Shown here piece by piece: positions 26,701-37,676 of a stretch of DNA of 64,000 bases (positions within the stretch are counted from its first letter, which is position 1; the number at the start of each line of letters is the position of its first letter). The DNA is from Pelodera strongyloides (taxonomy: Eukaryota; Nematoda; Chromadorea; Rhabditida; Rhabditidae). The notes under the pieces are model-generated. The model was given only the letters and a program-made list of their open reading frames with translations. It had not been told where the DNA came from and searched no databases. The DNA lies in assembly GCA_036852015.1 (NCBI GenBank), contig JAANDG010000543.1:36786-100785 (forward strand), given 5' to 3'. Both the position numbers and the translations under genes were made by a program.

Positions 26701-26876
26701 ACTTCCGTTCAAGGCTAACGTGATAACTCACATACAAACTGATTAACTAATCAGTTTGTATGTGAGTTATCACGTTAGCCATGAAAGGTAGATTTATGGA
26801 ATATTTGGGTGATTTTGGATATTCGTTTGTTATAATTAATCGTACGTCAGTTATCACGTTAGCTTTGAACGGAAGT
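26701..26876. mobile_element. small foldback/MITE-like element with nested palindromes
   Basis: The outer 28-bp ends, 26701-26728 and 26849-26876, are near-perfect inverted repeats (ACTTCCGTTC versus GAACGGAAGT). Inside, 26713-26745 and 26748-26780 form a perfect 33-bp inverted repeat with a 2-bp loop, so the first arm is shared by two hairpins. Total length is about 176 bp with no coding capacity. This fits a foldback-type non-autonomous element, possibly after an internal rearrangement. I cannot define a target-site duplication with confidence. Confidence 0.75.
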
Positions 26877-27388
26877 GTAACTAACGCATGTACAAAATCA
26901 CAAAAGGTTCCATGAATCCATTAACTGATACACCTATTGTTGCACCCCGACCAAAATTGGTTTCAATTTCAACTTCAACTATTATTTTTACTAATTTCTC
27001 CTTTTGTTTTATATAAGTAGTTTATAACGTAAACTGCTCACAATGCATAACATATTTCAATTTCCATGAGAACTGAATGCAATCGCTCAAATTGCGCAAT
27101 TGCAAACATTTACTTAAAACTACAATTGCAATTTTCCTCTTTTACGACAATTACCACAACCAGGTGGCATGATTTCTCATGAAGCCCCCTAAATTTATCT
27201 CTTTTATTTCACTTCACTTTCTTACCACAGTTTAATCTTTAGTTTTTTTTATCTTTGTATCTATATCTTTAATTTTCTTTTGAAATATTAGCACAAACAA
27301 TAATGACTCAATGTTAACTTTGGCAATTTCGTGGCTCTTTTTTTACAATGTTCTATCCCATCGAATATTTACATACAAAAAATTTCAT

Positions 27389-30300
27389 ATGCCACGCCGG
27401 TCAGCCCGTATTGCTGCCCGCGCGGCTGCTCCAGCGCTCGTTGCCGCCCCAGTTCTTGCTCCGCGGAGACGCCGCGCCCGCCCTGCCGCCGCAGCTCCTG
27501 CACTCGGAGCTGTTGCCGGTCCCGCCGTGCCGGACTTCGTGGTATGAGTTTTTACATTTCTTGCGGTTAGTTCAAAGTCCATATACCAAAAAAAAACGAT
27601 AATTTAGTTACCGGCTTACTGCTTAAAATTGAGCATGGTTTGCTTCCTTCGCTCAAAAGTGGAACGCTGGTTGATTCCCATGAGCGAAAAAAAAAGTAAT
27701 TTTGGGAATTCAACACGGGAATTTCAAATATTGGTATGGAGAAGTGCAGATACGATGCCGTTGATAAGAAACACTACGATACGCAATACCCCCTTTTAAT
27801 ACGGATTTTGATTTGGATATTTGGTGGGATTTCGTGTTTCAATGATGAAATATAGTTTCTAGACAATTTTAATAAAAATAGTCATAATAAGCTATTTCCA
27901 GGTCGCACGATGATTTCATTTCGTAATACGTAACAAATTACAATATGGGGAAAAATCAAAGAAAAGGAAAACAATACTAACGTCAATAAAAGTCACAGTA
28001 TGCGTAATTTCCTCGAGAAACCGAAATGACATCCATACGCTGTAGACTTGAATTCTCTGAATATTTCTGTTCAGCATATTGTAGAGCGAGTTCCCCTACA
28101 TCACAGCTTAATTCATCAGAGACCGAATGGGACAATTTCGACTCCGACTACCACCGCGGGTGCATCCATCCAACATCGACCCTTAGCGCGTGTAAAGGCG
28201 CGCGGATGGGGCTACGAATGGGGACCATGGAATATTTAATAGGTGCATGTGCACCAAGCTACATTAACATAAAAATAATGTACGCATGTGAGAAAAGTGG
28301 TGTAAAATAATAGGGTCACCGAATGATAAAAAAGAGCTATCTAGCTGCATGTACCCGGATATGACGCTATGATGGGACACCTAATGCCGCATACGGCTGT
28401 TTATGAGAAAGACACGGTGTTATTACAATAGCCTAGGAAAAATTGAAACACGGAAAGTGTTACGCAAAATAACTGGAATAAAACACAGATTAACGTATGC
28501 GAAATTAAGTAATAAATAAGAAATTAAGTAACGGAGACGACGATCAGGTCTACAGCGAAAGAAAAACAGCTAATGTAAATATGCTACGGGAGCATAATAA
28601 GGATACCATACCCTTTGAATCCTGAATAGAATATAACCTGCTCCACTGAGGCTTCAGCCTGAAAAATGTGAAAGCTAGAAAGTGCTTTCGGGCATAAACT
28701 AATGATCGATAAGTGGATTTCTCGGTGACTTATCGAAGGCACGAGATTCACCGAAGACGTGAAATCCTGAGTTCGATGTTATTCCAGGCAGGAAACCTCA
28801 TTTGTTCATAGAAGTGTGAGATTTTGACCGTTTTATTGCACAAGTGCCCAAAAAGGGATTTCGACGAGATTCACTCTGGAGGACCGAAACACCCGATTCT
28901 CCAGAGTTGTGTATTCTAATTTCTCGGCGAGATTCACCGAAGGTGTATTCGACCGTCAAGACGATTCACCATGGTGCAGGCGAAGCTTGGCGTAAAAAAC
29001 GAGATTCACCGAAGGTTATTCGACCGTCAAGACGATTCACCATGGTGCAGGCGAAGCTTGGCGTAAACGCTGTGGAGAAAATCCTACTTTGGCAGTTGTA
29101 CCATTGGGTGCAGCGTGAATAATCGACCATATGATGAGAAATTAAAAAAAAAACTATTAGGAATGCATTTTTGCATAAAGGGTTTCTGCGATTCATTGGT
29201 CGAAAATGAAACTTTTGAGTTTAATCATGGAACGCATGCGACAAAGAGCGAGCAACGAAGACAATCTAGTGTCTATGCTTCTCACTCGGGTTATCGTATG
29301 TGGAAAAAAGCAGTTCGGTATCGCTTTTTGAAGACGCTTGACGGCTTGACGATACATACTAGCTCATCGGAAAATGTTGAGGTCTCCACATCGTCGTCGC
29401 GTTACAACAACAACAGTGCGCTGCTCAAGAATTAACGTATTATGAAGCTAACATCGCTACGGGCAGCGTTGAACCTTGTAAACTGCACACGTGGGATACT
29501 ACATTTAATACATATATTACAGAAAAATCGCCTAGAGATTAATCCCGCTTACAGTAAGAAAAGTGCGATGGGGTTCTTCCGCGTGAGGACACCATCTGAC
29601 GATATTACAAATACAACAGAAAAGAGCGCAAATACAACAAAAATATCATCCATCCGATGGTGCCTCAATGCTGCTGGACTATGTTTATTGCCAATTTATG
29701 CAAATTTTCATACCAAATACGGGACTGGGTTTAGTCTTCAGGGCATTCGTTGTTTATGCAATTATTATAGTAATAATATTATCTTTCGCGTTATTCGTGA
29801 GATCTATGAAGCGTTGCGTGTTTGTTTCATATATATAATTAGTTCGTACTTAGTTCATAGTCAATGAGTTTCAGAATTTTTTTTGTCTATGAGCAGTGCT
29901 TCTTTTCTGAAAGAAGAAAATAGTCCAACATGTCAGTAAACCAATTTACTATGGAGAACTGTTCGGCAACTAACCAAACGTTTTTTTTCAGGCCCGTGGG
30001 AGGTGGCTGTTGGCGTACTGGCACGCCAACGGCCTATTCTACGAGGCCGTGGTCCTCTTTGTGGACGCGGCCAATGGGAGGGCCCTGGTCCACTGGGACG
30101 TACGTTTTACAAACTTTTTAATATAACACATTGTACAAGATTGAATGTTATGTGTTATGTTATGTTATTGGCCCGGCCCACCTCTATGTGTAGACGGTGG
30201 TGTAGATGATATTAATCGTCTAATTTTTTCATAGGCAATGGCAGTTCTACATAGTTGAATTGACCATTTCAGGGATGGGGCACTGAGTGGGACTGCTGGA

Positions 30301-31090
30301 GGCAGTTCACCAGTCTCCGCAGGCTCACCCGAGCGAGTCTGAGTCGGGCCAGGGTGAGTGCTTTACTACAACTAACTTCTCTACCGTAATGTGTTCAAGA
30401 TATGTCCTTTCTAGATTAGTCTTGATTTCAGCCTCCTCAGATACATTCGAAAGAAGGTCTCTGATATAGACTTACGTTTCTCTTTCAAAAAAAAAAACCA
30501 TTTGTCATTATTGGAGTGCATATAACTTAGTAATAACCCTTTGCCCACAGTTTACAAATACGCAATTTCAGCGTGCCTGGGTGATCTTTAATGATCTCCA
30601 GGAGGAGACCGGAGTCCCGGTAAGTAACCTTTCTGCATGGTTAAACGGATAGACATAATGTAATTTGTAATCCACATAGTTTCCAGAGTCTAGAACTAAT
30701 ATGACAGCCATAAAAGTTTTGCCATACAGGGCCAGCTTAGGGGCAACCATAGTATTTGTGTAAGCTTATATCTACTTTTTGCAGCGGTGGTTCTACTACC
30801 ACGGGTGGGACGACGGACGCCGCCGCCTCCAGATCATCCCCTCCGATGCCGAATCTGGGTCGGTTTTGTTTATTTTCATAAGTATTCGCTTAGCTTCCTA
30901 AAATTAGGATGCGTTATGCTAAAAATTTAGTATCATGGACGAATCACTATGTATCTTCATAACAAGACTATTAGTTTCCTAGTAGAACTCGTATTACGAC
31001 TGAAATATAGTCTCATATCTAATATCAGACAAATTTCATAAACTTTATTGCAGAGAGGATGAGGAGACCGAGGAGGTCCCCGACATCTGA
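27389..31090 (+). CDS. chromo-barrel (MRG/MSL3-like) mini-protein, locus B
   Basis: Six in-phase exons, 27389-27541, 29992-30099, 30273-30353, 30572-30619, 30785-30858 and 31054-31090, give 166 residues. Exon 1 encodes an Ala/Arg-rich N-terminus of 51 residues beginning MPRRSARIAARAAAP, a basic stretch that could bind nucleic acid or act as a nuclear signal. Exons 2-3 encode a chromo-barrel/Tudor-knot pattern: LLAYWHANGLFYEAVVLFVD, then VHWDGWGTEWDCW, matching the MRG15/MSL3 signature in which a GLxYxA strand is followed by HYxGWxxxWDxW. In known proteins this fold reads methylated histone tails. Exon 5 has a second aromatic motif, WFYYHGWDDGRRRLQ, and exon 6 an acidic end, EDEETEEVPDI. No MRG domain follows, so it is far shorter than MRG proteins. 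Intron 1 is 2.45 kb and holds repeats. Family assignment is by motif only; function is inferred. Confidence 0.75.
28140..28240. repeat. intronic repeat shared with locus C (copy 1)
   Basis: About 100 bp beginning near CCACCGCGGGTGCATCCATC is closely similar to 34868-34970. Both lie in the first-intron region of the B and C loci, so they descend either from the same block duplication or from a small repeat. Confidence 0.6.
28928..29067. repeat. two-copy tandem duplication of about 68 bp
   Basis: 28928-28996 and 29000-29067 are nearly identical, each starting CGAGATTCACCGAAGG and ending AAGCTTGGCGTAAA. Related GAGATTCACC motifs also occur near 28747 and 28868, suggesting repeated local copying inside intron 1 of locus B. 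Confidence 0.85.
29115..29435 (+). other. unexplained open frame within intron 1 of locus B
   Basis: A 106-codon open frame whose second half reads like protein: basic/aromatic (SGYRMWKKAVRYRFLKTLDG) followed by a Ser/Asn-rich end. Its composition differs from the surrounding AT-rich intron. I find no clear start context, splice partner or family. It may be a captured exon fragment, a separate small gene or chance. Confidence 0.2.
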
Positions 31091-32630
31091 CTTCCTCTGC
31101 CCGCTCTTCTTGTTGTTTTTTGTTGTTGTTGATTTATTGATTTAGTAAATATTTGTTGCTTAAACTGTGCATAACTTGAAGTTGGCCAATCCTGAGACCA
31201 CAGTCTGCATCAAGTGAATTATGAATTATGTAATAAATATAGCTATCTAATGAAACTGAAAGAGGCATAGTGTTTGATGACCGATTGAATATCTTCTCTG
31301 CTAAAAAGGAAATAGCTCGTCGGAATATCAATCGTCTTTTTGGAAAACTAAGGTTCGAAGATGCTATTCATAGATGCTTGATTTGGTCATACTAAACTGG
31401 ATTTCTGTCAATTCGTCACCGTATATGCTGAAATCCTCTGCACCTCCTGGGTCTGACCGCGGAAGATTCCGAAAAGTGAAATATTCATGTACAAGTCTTC
31501 TGGTGACCTGAAAATCGTCATTACGTTCATAGCAGTTGCACTACATGATAGTCGTTATGTTTAACGAACATTCGTTTAAAGTATAAAGCACCCGTGTAAG
31601 ATATAGGCATGATGGATTTACTCTGGCTACAAGAGGCATACGGAACTTGACAATGCGAGTATAGCATTTCTCTCGCAATCGTCGTCATCATATCAGGTTA
31701 TCGCAGTTTCGACCGGTGACGAACCTCTGGCGTTTCGGGACGAGTCCTGCACAAAAGTTGTGTGCGCATGCATTAGGCGCGACGACTTACGAGGGTGCCT
31801 AATGTGATGTGCGGAAACAACAAAAAATAGTGTGCGGCGACTTCATCCTTCATTCACTGAGAATTCGCGAAAGGGTACGCACGCTGTCGAGAAGATGGCA
31901 AGATCCATTACTATCCCAATGGGGACGTAAACATTTAATAAATTAGGGTGGCACATGCAGTTTCTTAATAAAGTATGAAGGCACCGCCGAGCGAACAAAG
32001 ATAGGAAGATTGTCTTGACTTTCATTCTAGTGCATCGATAGTTCTAAGCACGGTACACCTGCAGCACTTTATTAACCTGCCAATGGTCTGGCGAAGAGTG
32101 GGCGAGGAGCGAAATGTAGGCGCACCCAATTTTTTGAGCAACGTTTCGCGCCGTCGCAGTTAGTCGTCAAGGCGAAAAGTCTTTCCGTTACTAAATCGAA
32201 TACGAATAAATTGACGTGAGTATGCTACCAATGCACCAAATTGTCGCGTTTCTAATTATTGACAAGTCACTATAAAGAACTTATGTGAAGCATCGAATGT
32301 AAAAACATAAATAGTACATATATTCCCATCGCAAACATTTTGACCCCTGAGTGACTCGAACACCCAACCTTTCGATCTGGAGCCAAACGCACCATGGCGC
32401 CAAGGAGTCACACCTATAGCGGCGCAGAATGAATATAAAAGGGAATATGTAAATCCACGGTCTCGAGTTTGCAAAGGTTTCATAAGTTACCCAGCTAGCG
32501 CATCTTTATTTATTTGAGTCTAACGATAAAAGAGTCTGATACAACAATAGCTCATAATCCTTTATTAGTTTTAAAAGTAAATTCTGAAGAATTCTGAAGA
32601 AAGATAAAATAACCACCCAAAACGAAAAAT
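29700..32630. repeat. segmental duplication unit around locus B
   Basis: Partner of 20110-22640: shared sequence runs from the intron upstream of exon 2 through all later exons and introns, the 3' UTR and about 1.5 kb of flank. The degenerate tRNA at 32341 lies inside this unit, and I see no counterpart in the A copy. Confidence 0.65.
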
Positions 32631-33490
32631 CCAGAGAAATGGATCAAGGTATTTGTAAACTACGCAAAAGCTACAAGTATAGCGGCTATATATCTAATCA
32701 ATCCAGTTAGGTAAGCCTCTCTATAGCTTAAACCGTAATGTTTTGAAGTAATCGCTTTTCCAATCTAAGATATTCTATGAGCACAAATATAAAAAAAAGT
32801 ATATATTTGGGGAAATTATTATAATTGGAAGATTCACGTCAGCATTTTCCTTTTTCAAAAGAAAAGACAGAGCAACTCATTAATAGGTTAAAAAATAATA
32901 GATACCTCGCTAAAGCTCAAGGATAACACTAGCATAAAAGTACTTAATCATTAACTACCAAAGACTGGGTAGATAATAAACTTTTTAATATCTTATTTCA
33001 TCTTGCTTCTTTATGCCATTTTATACCCTACGTTTTAAATTGATCGTAAATTGATCTTTAAACTCCTTCTCTACCTTTAATAGCCTACAGCAACAATACA
33101 GCCACGGGTGTTTATCGACTATCATAGGAGACACACACACATAACTGGTTCATTTTCTTTAAAACCCTCCTAATTCACTATTTGGTCTATTCGTATACTT
33201 TTCGTTAGTTATTAAGTTATTTGTATTCGTTTATAGTCCGTTTATAGTCCATATCCTTAAATTCTTATTCAGCGTGCGGAATTGCCCATCGCTAACCATA
33301 AGTTGCTAATAAGTTAAACGCGGGTATTTTCTTTCTGAACGTTCTTTTCGCTTTTCGTTTACTCGGGAATGTTCTAATTAAGGATTATATTTTCACTCCA
33401 TGCTTACTAAGCTCAATCTGTGTTGTTTATTTGTTCTATTTTTGCCATTCATTGATTCTGAACTTTTGCTAATATAAATTCTACTATTTT
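31150..33490. other. 3' flank of locus B and spacer to locus C
   Basis: Apart from the duplicated flank and the degenerate tRNA, I see no gene. The 3' part (32700-33480) is strongly AT-rich without recognisable features. Confidence 0.5.
32341..32410 (-). pseudogene. degenerate tRNA-Trp
   Basis: Minus-strand relative of the two intact tRNA-Trp genes at 40368 and 40651. The acceptor, T arm and anticodon loop (CTCCAGA) are preserved, but it is about 2 nt shorter, the D-arm region is altered, and the 5' anticodon stem now reads TTTGG, pairing with TCGAA only through wobbles. Probably a non-functional copy. Confidence 0.7.
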
Positions 33491-34867
33491 TTCAGGTAAA
33501 CTTATAACCTCACCCGCTCAACATGGACCTGCTCGACTCCACCACAAAAGATATGGACAAGGAGCGCGGTGAGCCCAAGTAAGCGCTTTTCTTATTTTAA
33601 TATATCCCATTTGCTGAGCTCGAGACGCTATGCTACGAATACGAGGTGACAATAGGGGGAAAATCAAATTAAGGCGAAACAACACTGAAGTCAATAAAAT
33701 TAACAGTAACTAATACAACATGGTAAGGCAACGTATGCCTGAAGGTTCGTCTTAAAGCGGGAATGGCTTTTCTGATCAGTGTGATGACCACGGATTTATA
33801 AATGATGATATGAAAGTGTGAAGAACAAAGTTTGAGGGTGGTAAGAGAGTACGGAAAAGGAAGTGAGCGAGCAGTGATTATAATATAGAATAATATATTA
33901 TATTTATAAGTTAATGAAAACGTAACAAAAAACTAACCTTTATGACGCTTTGACCTGAAAGGAGCGACAAAAAAATAAAAGAATAAGTAACTGGACTTAC
34001 CTTAGATTGCGTTGCAGTGTAAAAATAATATAGAGTATATTATAGAATATAATAGTTAGAAAGAACTGAAAAGAGGAACGGAGGAGTGGATCGAAGAAAC
34101 TAGTAACACATTTTTTCAGGCACCTGAAAAACCAGGGAGGGTGTTGGCGTATTGGCACGCCTCCTCTACGAAGCATTGGGACTGCTGGAGGCAGTTCACA
34201 AGCCTCCTCAGGCCTCTAGAGAGGATCGGATGGGACGACCGCTCTCCAGGTCGATTTTGTTTCTATTCATAATATAAACATTTAGCTTCCTAATATTAGT
34301 TAGTGCTGGCCATAGCAATGTGCAATTTAATGTTGCGTATTATCTGCACCTTCCACCAATTCTGCACTTTTGCTGATATAATTTCTACTATTTTTTTCAG
34401 GTAAGCTTGAAACCTCGCTCGACATAGACCTGCTCGACACCATCACAAAAGATATGGACAAGGAGCGCGGTGAGCCCAAGTAAGCTCTTTAGTTATTTAT
34501 TCAGTCACTGATCTCTCCCATTGACAAAGTTATACTAACAACTACAATTACTCGTCCACGACGACAATGTAAGGTGACATTTACAATAGGGGGAAAATCA
34601 AAGAAAAGTGACACAATACTAGTCAATAAAATTAACAGTACGAGTAATTAATGAATAAAACAGGGCAATGTAACGTATCTTAGCGCTTATGCCGTGTTGT
34701 TTCTTGAAAGTTCGTAACTGGTTTTTTTTACCGGGGGATACGTTTTTTTGCTTCTCAAAAGGGAACAAAGCAATACCATAATGATTAGGAAATAAAATCG
34801 AATGAATATGCTCTTGGCAGAACGCCATATCATGTTTCTTGTAATAAGAAAACAAAGGCTTACCATT

Positions 34868-34970
34868 AGGCTACCACCACGCCGCGGGTGCCTCCATCCA
34901 ACATCGACCCTGAGCTCATGTAAAGGAGCGCGGATGGAGGTGCAAATGGGTGCCATAAAGTATTGTTGCG
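34868..34970. repeat. intronic repeat shared with locus B (copy 2)
   Basis: Partner of 28140-28240: the order CCGCGGGTGC, CATCCAACATCGACCC, TGTAAAGG, GCGCGGATGG is kept with few changes. Confidence 0.6.
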
Positions 34971-35788
34971 AAATGTTTGAATTTCTTGGTGGCTTATCGA
35001 AGGCAAATAGTCATACATTTTTCAGGTATTGGCATACTGGCACGCCACTTCTACATGGTCCGGCACCGCCTCCAGGTCGGTTTTGTTTCTCTTCAGAGCA
35101 TAAACTTTTAGCTTCCTAATATGAGTGCTTTTTGTTATGACTATGCGCAAGTTGTGTTGCGATTTGTTCTATTTCCGCCATTCACCATTTCTACATTTTT
35201 TCTAATATAATTTCTACCATTTTTTCAGGTAAGCTTGAAACCTCGCTCAATATGGACCTGCTCGACTCCATCACAAAGGATATGGACAAGGAGCGCGGTG
35301 AGCACAAGTAAGCTCTTCACTTATTTATTCAATCACTAGTCTCGCCCATTGGCAAAGTTCGAGACATTATACTAAAAACTACAAAACTTTCTTCTCCTAT
35401 CTAGTTTCTGCGAAAAATCCGCATTACCACTAAATTGAGCATCGTGGGAAACATAAACATCACTACTTTCAGCACACAAATTAAAGCAATTAGATAATGA
35501 AATGAAATTTCATACTCTATTATATTAGGTCAAAAAAATGAAATCCGGGTTTTGTAAAAGGCCTGCAGTTTGCCTTGTAGAACTTTTTACGGCGAAAAGT
35601 TCTGTAAAAAAATTATCTTGTGAGGCCAACTCCGAAGGAGTTTTTCGGTTCAGCATAAGAGGTCAGCTTAATGCCAATTATACTATCTGTGTAAGCTTAT
35701 ATTTCCCTTTTACAGCGGTGTTTTTCTACAGCGGGCGGGACGACGGTCAGAGCCACCTCCAGGTCACGGACGCCGAGTCAGGGGTACA

Positions 35789-35816
35789 GGTTCGTGCGTG
35801 AAAACACGCACGAACC
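35789..35816. other. perfect 12-bp stem hairpin in locus C
   Basis: GGTTCGTGCGTG, a 4-base AAAA loop, then its exact reverse complement, immediately after the exon-5 relative. It is absent from loci A, B and D, so it arose in this copy; role unknown. Confidence 0.7.
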
Positions 35817-36209
35817 ACCTCCGGATTGGTTTTGACCACCTCGGTAAGCAATTCGAAACATAATGTTTTATTAAAACGGTCTATCACTAAGCTAAAGAAC
35901 ACACGGAATATGTACGGAATTTATATCCTGCGCCGAGTAGGGGTGGATTTTTTATATAACTAATCCTTTAGCTTCCTAAACTCAGTACATGTTATGAATA
36001 GAAAAAATCCAAAAGGTGCAAATCCTGGTGAACCTATCCCTTTAAGATCATAGGCAAATTTCATGAACTCTATTGCAGGGAGGACGAAGAGGTAGCGGAC
36101 GTCCCAGACATCTAGCGCCCTCCAGCCGCCCGTACGCCAGACACCTGTTTTTATTTATTTTTTTTTTTTATTTTTTTTTTGTTGTTGTTTTCTAATTTTT
36201 CTAATAAAT

Positions 36210-37676
36210 ATTTGTTGAATCAGCTGTGCACAACTTGAAGGTGGTCGTTTCTGAGACCACAGACTAGAACCAGTGAATTATGAATTATGTAATACCGGCC
36301 ATGGTTTTTTTTTGCTCCTTGTCTAATAGTAGATCATCATAATTTAAGCTATATGGAAAAATGTCGTGCCAGTTGCTAAGTTCATAAAAACTTACAAAGT
36401 ATAATAGCAAACACTGATACTGGAAAATACTTGATTACAGTAGAAAAATGAGTACGGGAGTTCCTCGCAGTAACTTCTAACTTAGTAGATAGATTTTAAT
36501 TGTTTATCGATTAATTTTCCATTGCATAACTTTTAATTTATAAATTTAGTAACCGATCTGGGCCATTGGCAACGGGCCAATTTTATCACCTTTATTAGTT
36601 GAGGAAAGCGCATAATAGTGGATATTTAGTTGTGAAAGGAAACTAAATGAGACATGCTGTTTGACGACGGATTGCAAATACGTTAAAAAAGAAATAGTTA
36701 GTCGGTGTCTCAGTCTTCTTTTTTAGGACTACGGTTTGCCGGTGACGTTTTATCGATGATTGATTATGGTCATAGTGGGCTTGATTCTGCCCACCCGGCA
36801 CTGCATGTCCTGGAGACACTTGCAACTCCTGCATCTGAAGAAGACTGAAGATTCCCAGAGTGAAATAGTGTTTACATGTGGATTCCTGTGCACGTTTTCT
36901 GAAGTGACCTGAACTGTCATTACGTCGCTAGCAGTTGCATTGCGTGATAGCAGTTATGTAGCAAACACTAGCCTAATCTTTTTTTAAAGTGCCTGGATTT
37001 TCTAAAGTGAATGATTATTAATTATTCTTGCTTTGCGTTGCGAACATAATCAGGAAGCAAATACATATATTGTTCGGTTAAAGTTTCTTGCCAATGTAGT
37101 AATTGCAAAACACAGCGATGAAGATGCACATTCTTAAAGACCTGTATTGTTGGCGCAATGATTTCAAATCCGACGTATTTATACAATGCATATCATGTTT
37201 TGAATTATGCGACTAATAATTGTGGCCGAAATCTATCGTCGCGCTTCTTCTTTAGAAGAACAACGCGGAACAACTTATAGACAAACACAAACACATTCTA
37301 ATAAACAATTTCGGTTTTTTTTATATTTACCATTTTCAAGTACATAGTTCGTTCTTATTAACATAGCTTCATAACAATACGAGAAATCGATAAAGGATAT
37401 ACATATGTAATGGTCGTAATTGCTGCCATTGGCAAAGTTCGAGACATTACACGAAAAACTACAATTGTCGAACATAATTGTCATTATAAACGATAAGGGT
37501 CACCGCGGCATACGTTTCCATCTTAATTTCAGTGCTCAGCACCTACTTATTAAATACCTACTTTCTTTCTCATATACGTATTTATTTTTCAGTAAACTAC
37601 AATTCGAAGATTAGCAGCACTGTGTTGCTCCACTTTTTACTTTTCAGTATTTTTTTAAATACGCACAGTTTCAGAA
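36210..37676. other. 3' flank of locus C and spacer to locus D
   Basis: Bases about 36230-36960 are related to the 3' flanks of A and B (for example the AGAAATAG(T/C)TAGTCGG stretch near 36690). Around 37425-37470 a GGCAAAGTTCGAGACATTA motif also found at 35350 recurs. No gene is supported. Confidence 0.5.

Larger units (their letters stand above)
21730..27388. other. long intergenic stretch between loci A and B
   Basis: I support no gene here. It holds the downstream part of the A duplication, the second dispersed repeat copy (23315-23660), a pyrimidine-rich simple repeat (25060-25165) and the foldback element at 26701-26876. A minus-strand open frame near 24212-24564 has a lysine- and glutamate-rich composition but begins without a clear ATG in one frame and has no matching splice partner, so I do not call it. 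Confidence 0.45.
33496..36115 (+). pseudogene. chromo-barrel locus C, decayed mosaic with triplicated first exon
   Basis: Three copies of one candidate first exon occur at 33496-33578, 34401-34479 and 35229-35307, each preceded by a TTTTTTCAG-type acceptor, each ending CAA|GTAAGC, and encoding MDLLDS(T/I)TKDMDKERG; the middle copy has ATA instead of ATG. Copies 1 and 2 are each followed by a truncated chromo-barrel piece: 34120-34249 joins the WHA start to the WDCWRQFTSL part, and 35026-35075 joins the WHA start to the CGCCTCCAG end of exon 5. Later, 35716-35783 is an exon-5 relative one base shorter than in B (frameshift), and 36079-36115 is an intact acidic final exon (EDEEVADVPDI, stop). 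Splicing copy 1 into 34120 gives an early stop. An AATAAA at 36203-36208 is conserved with A. Confidence 0.7.
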
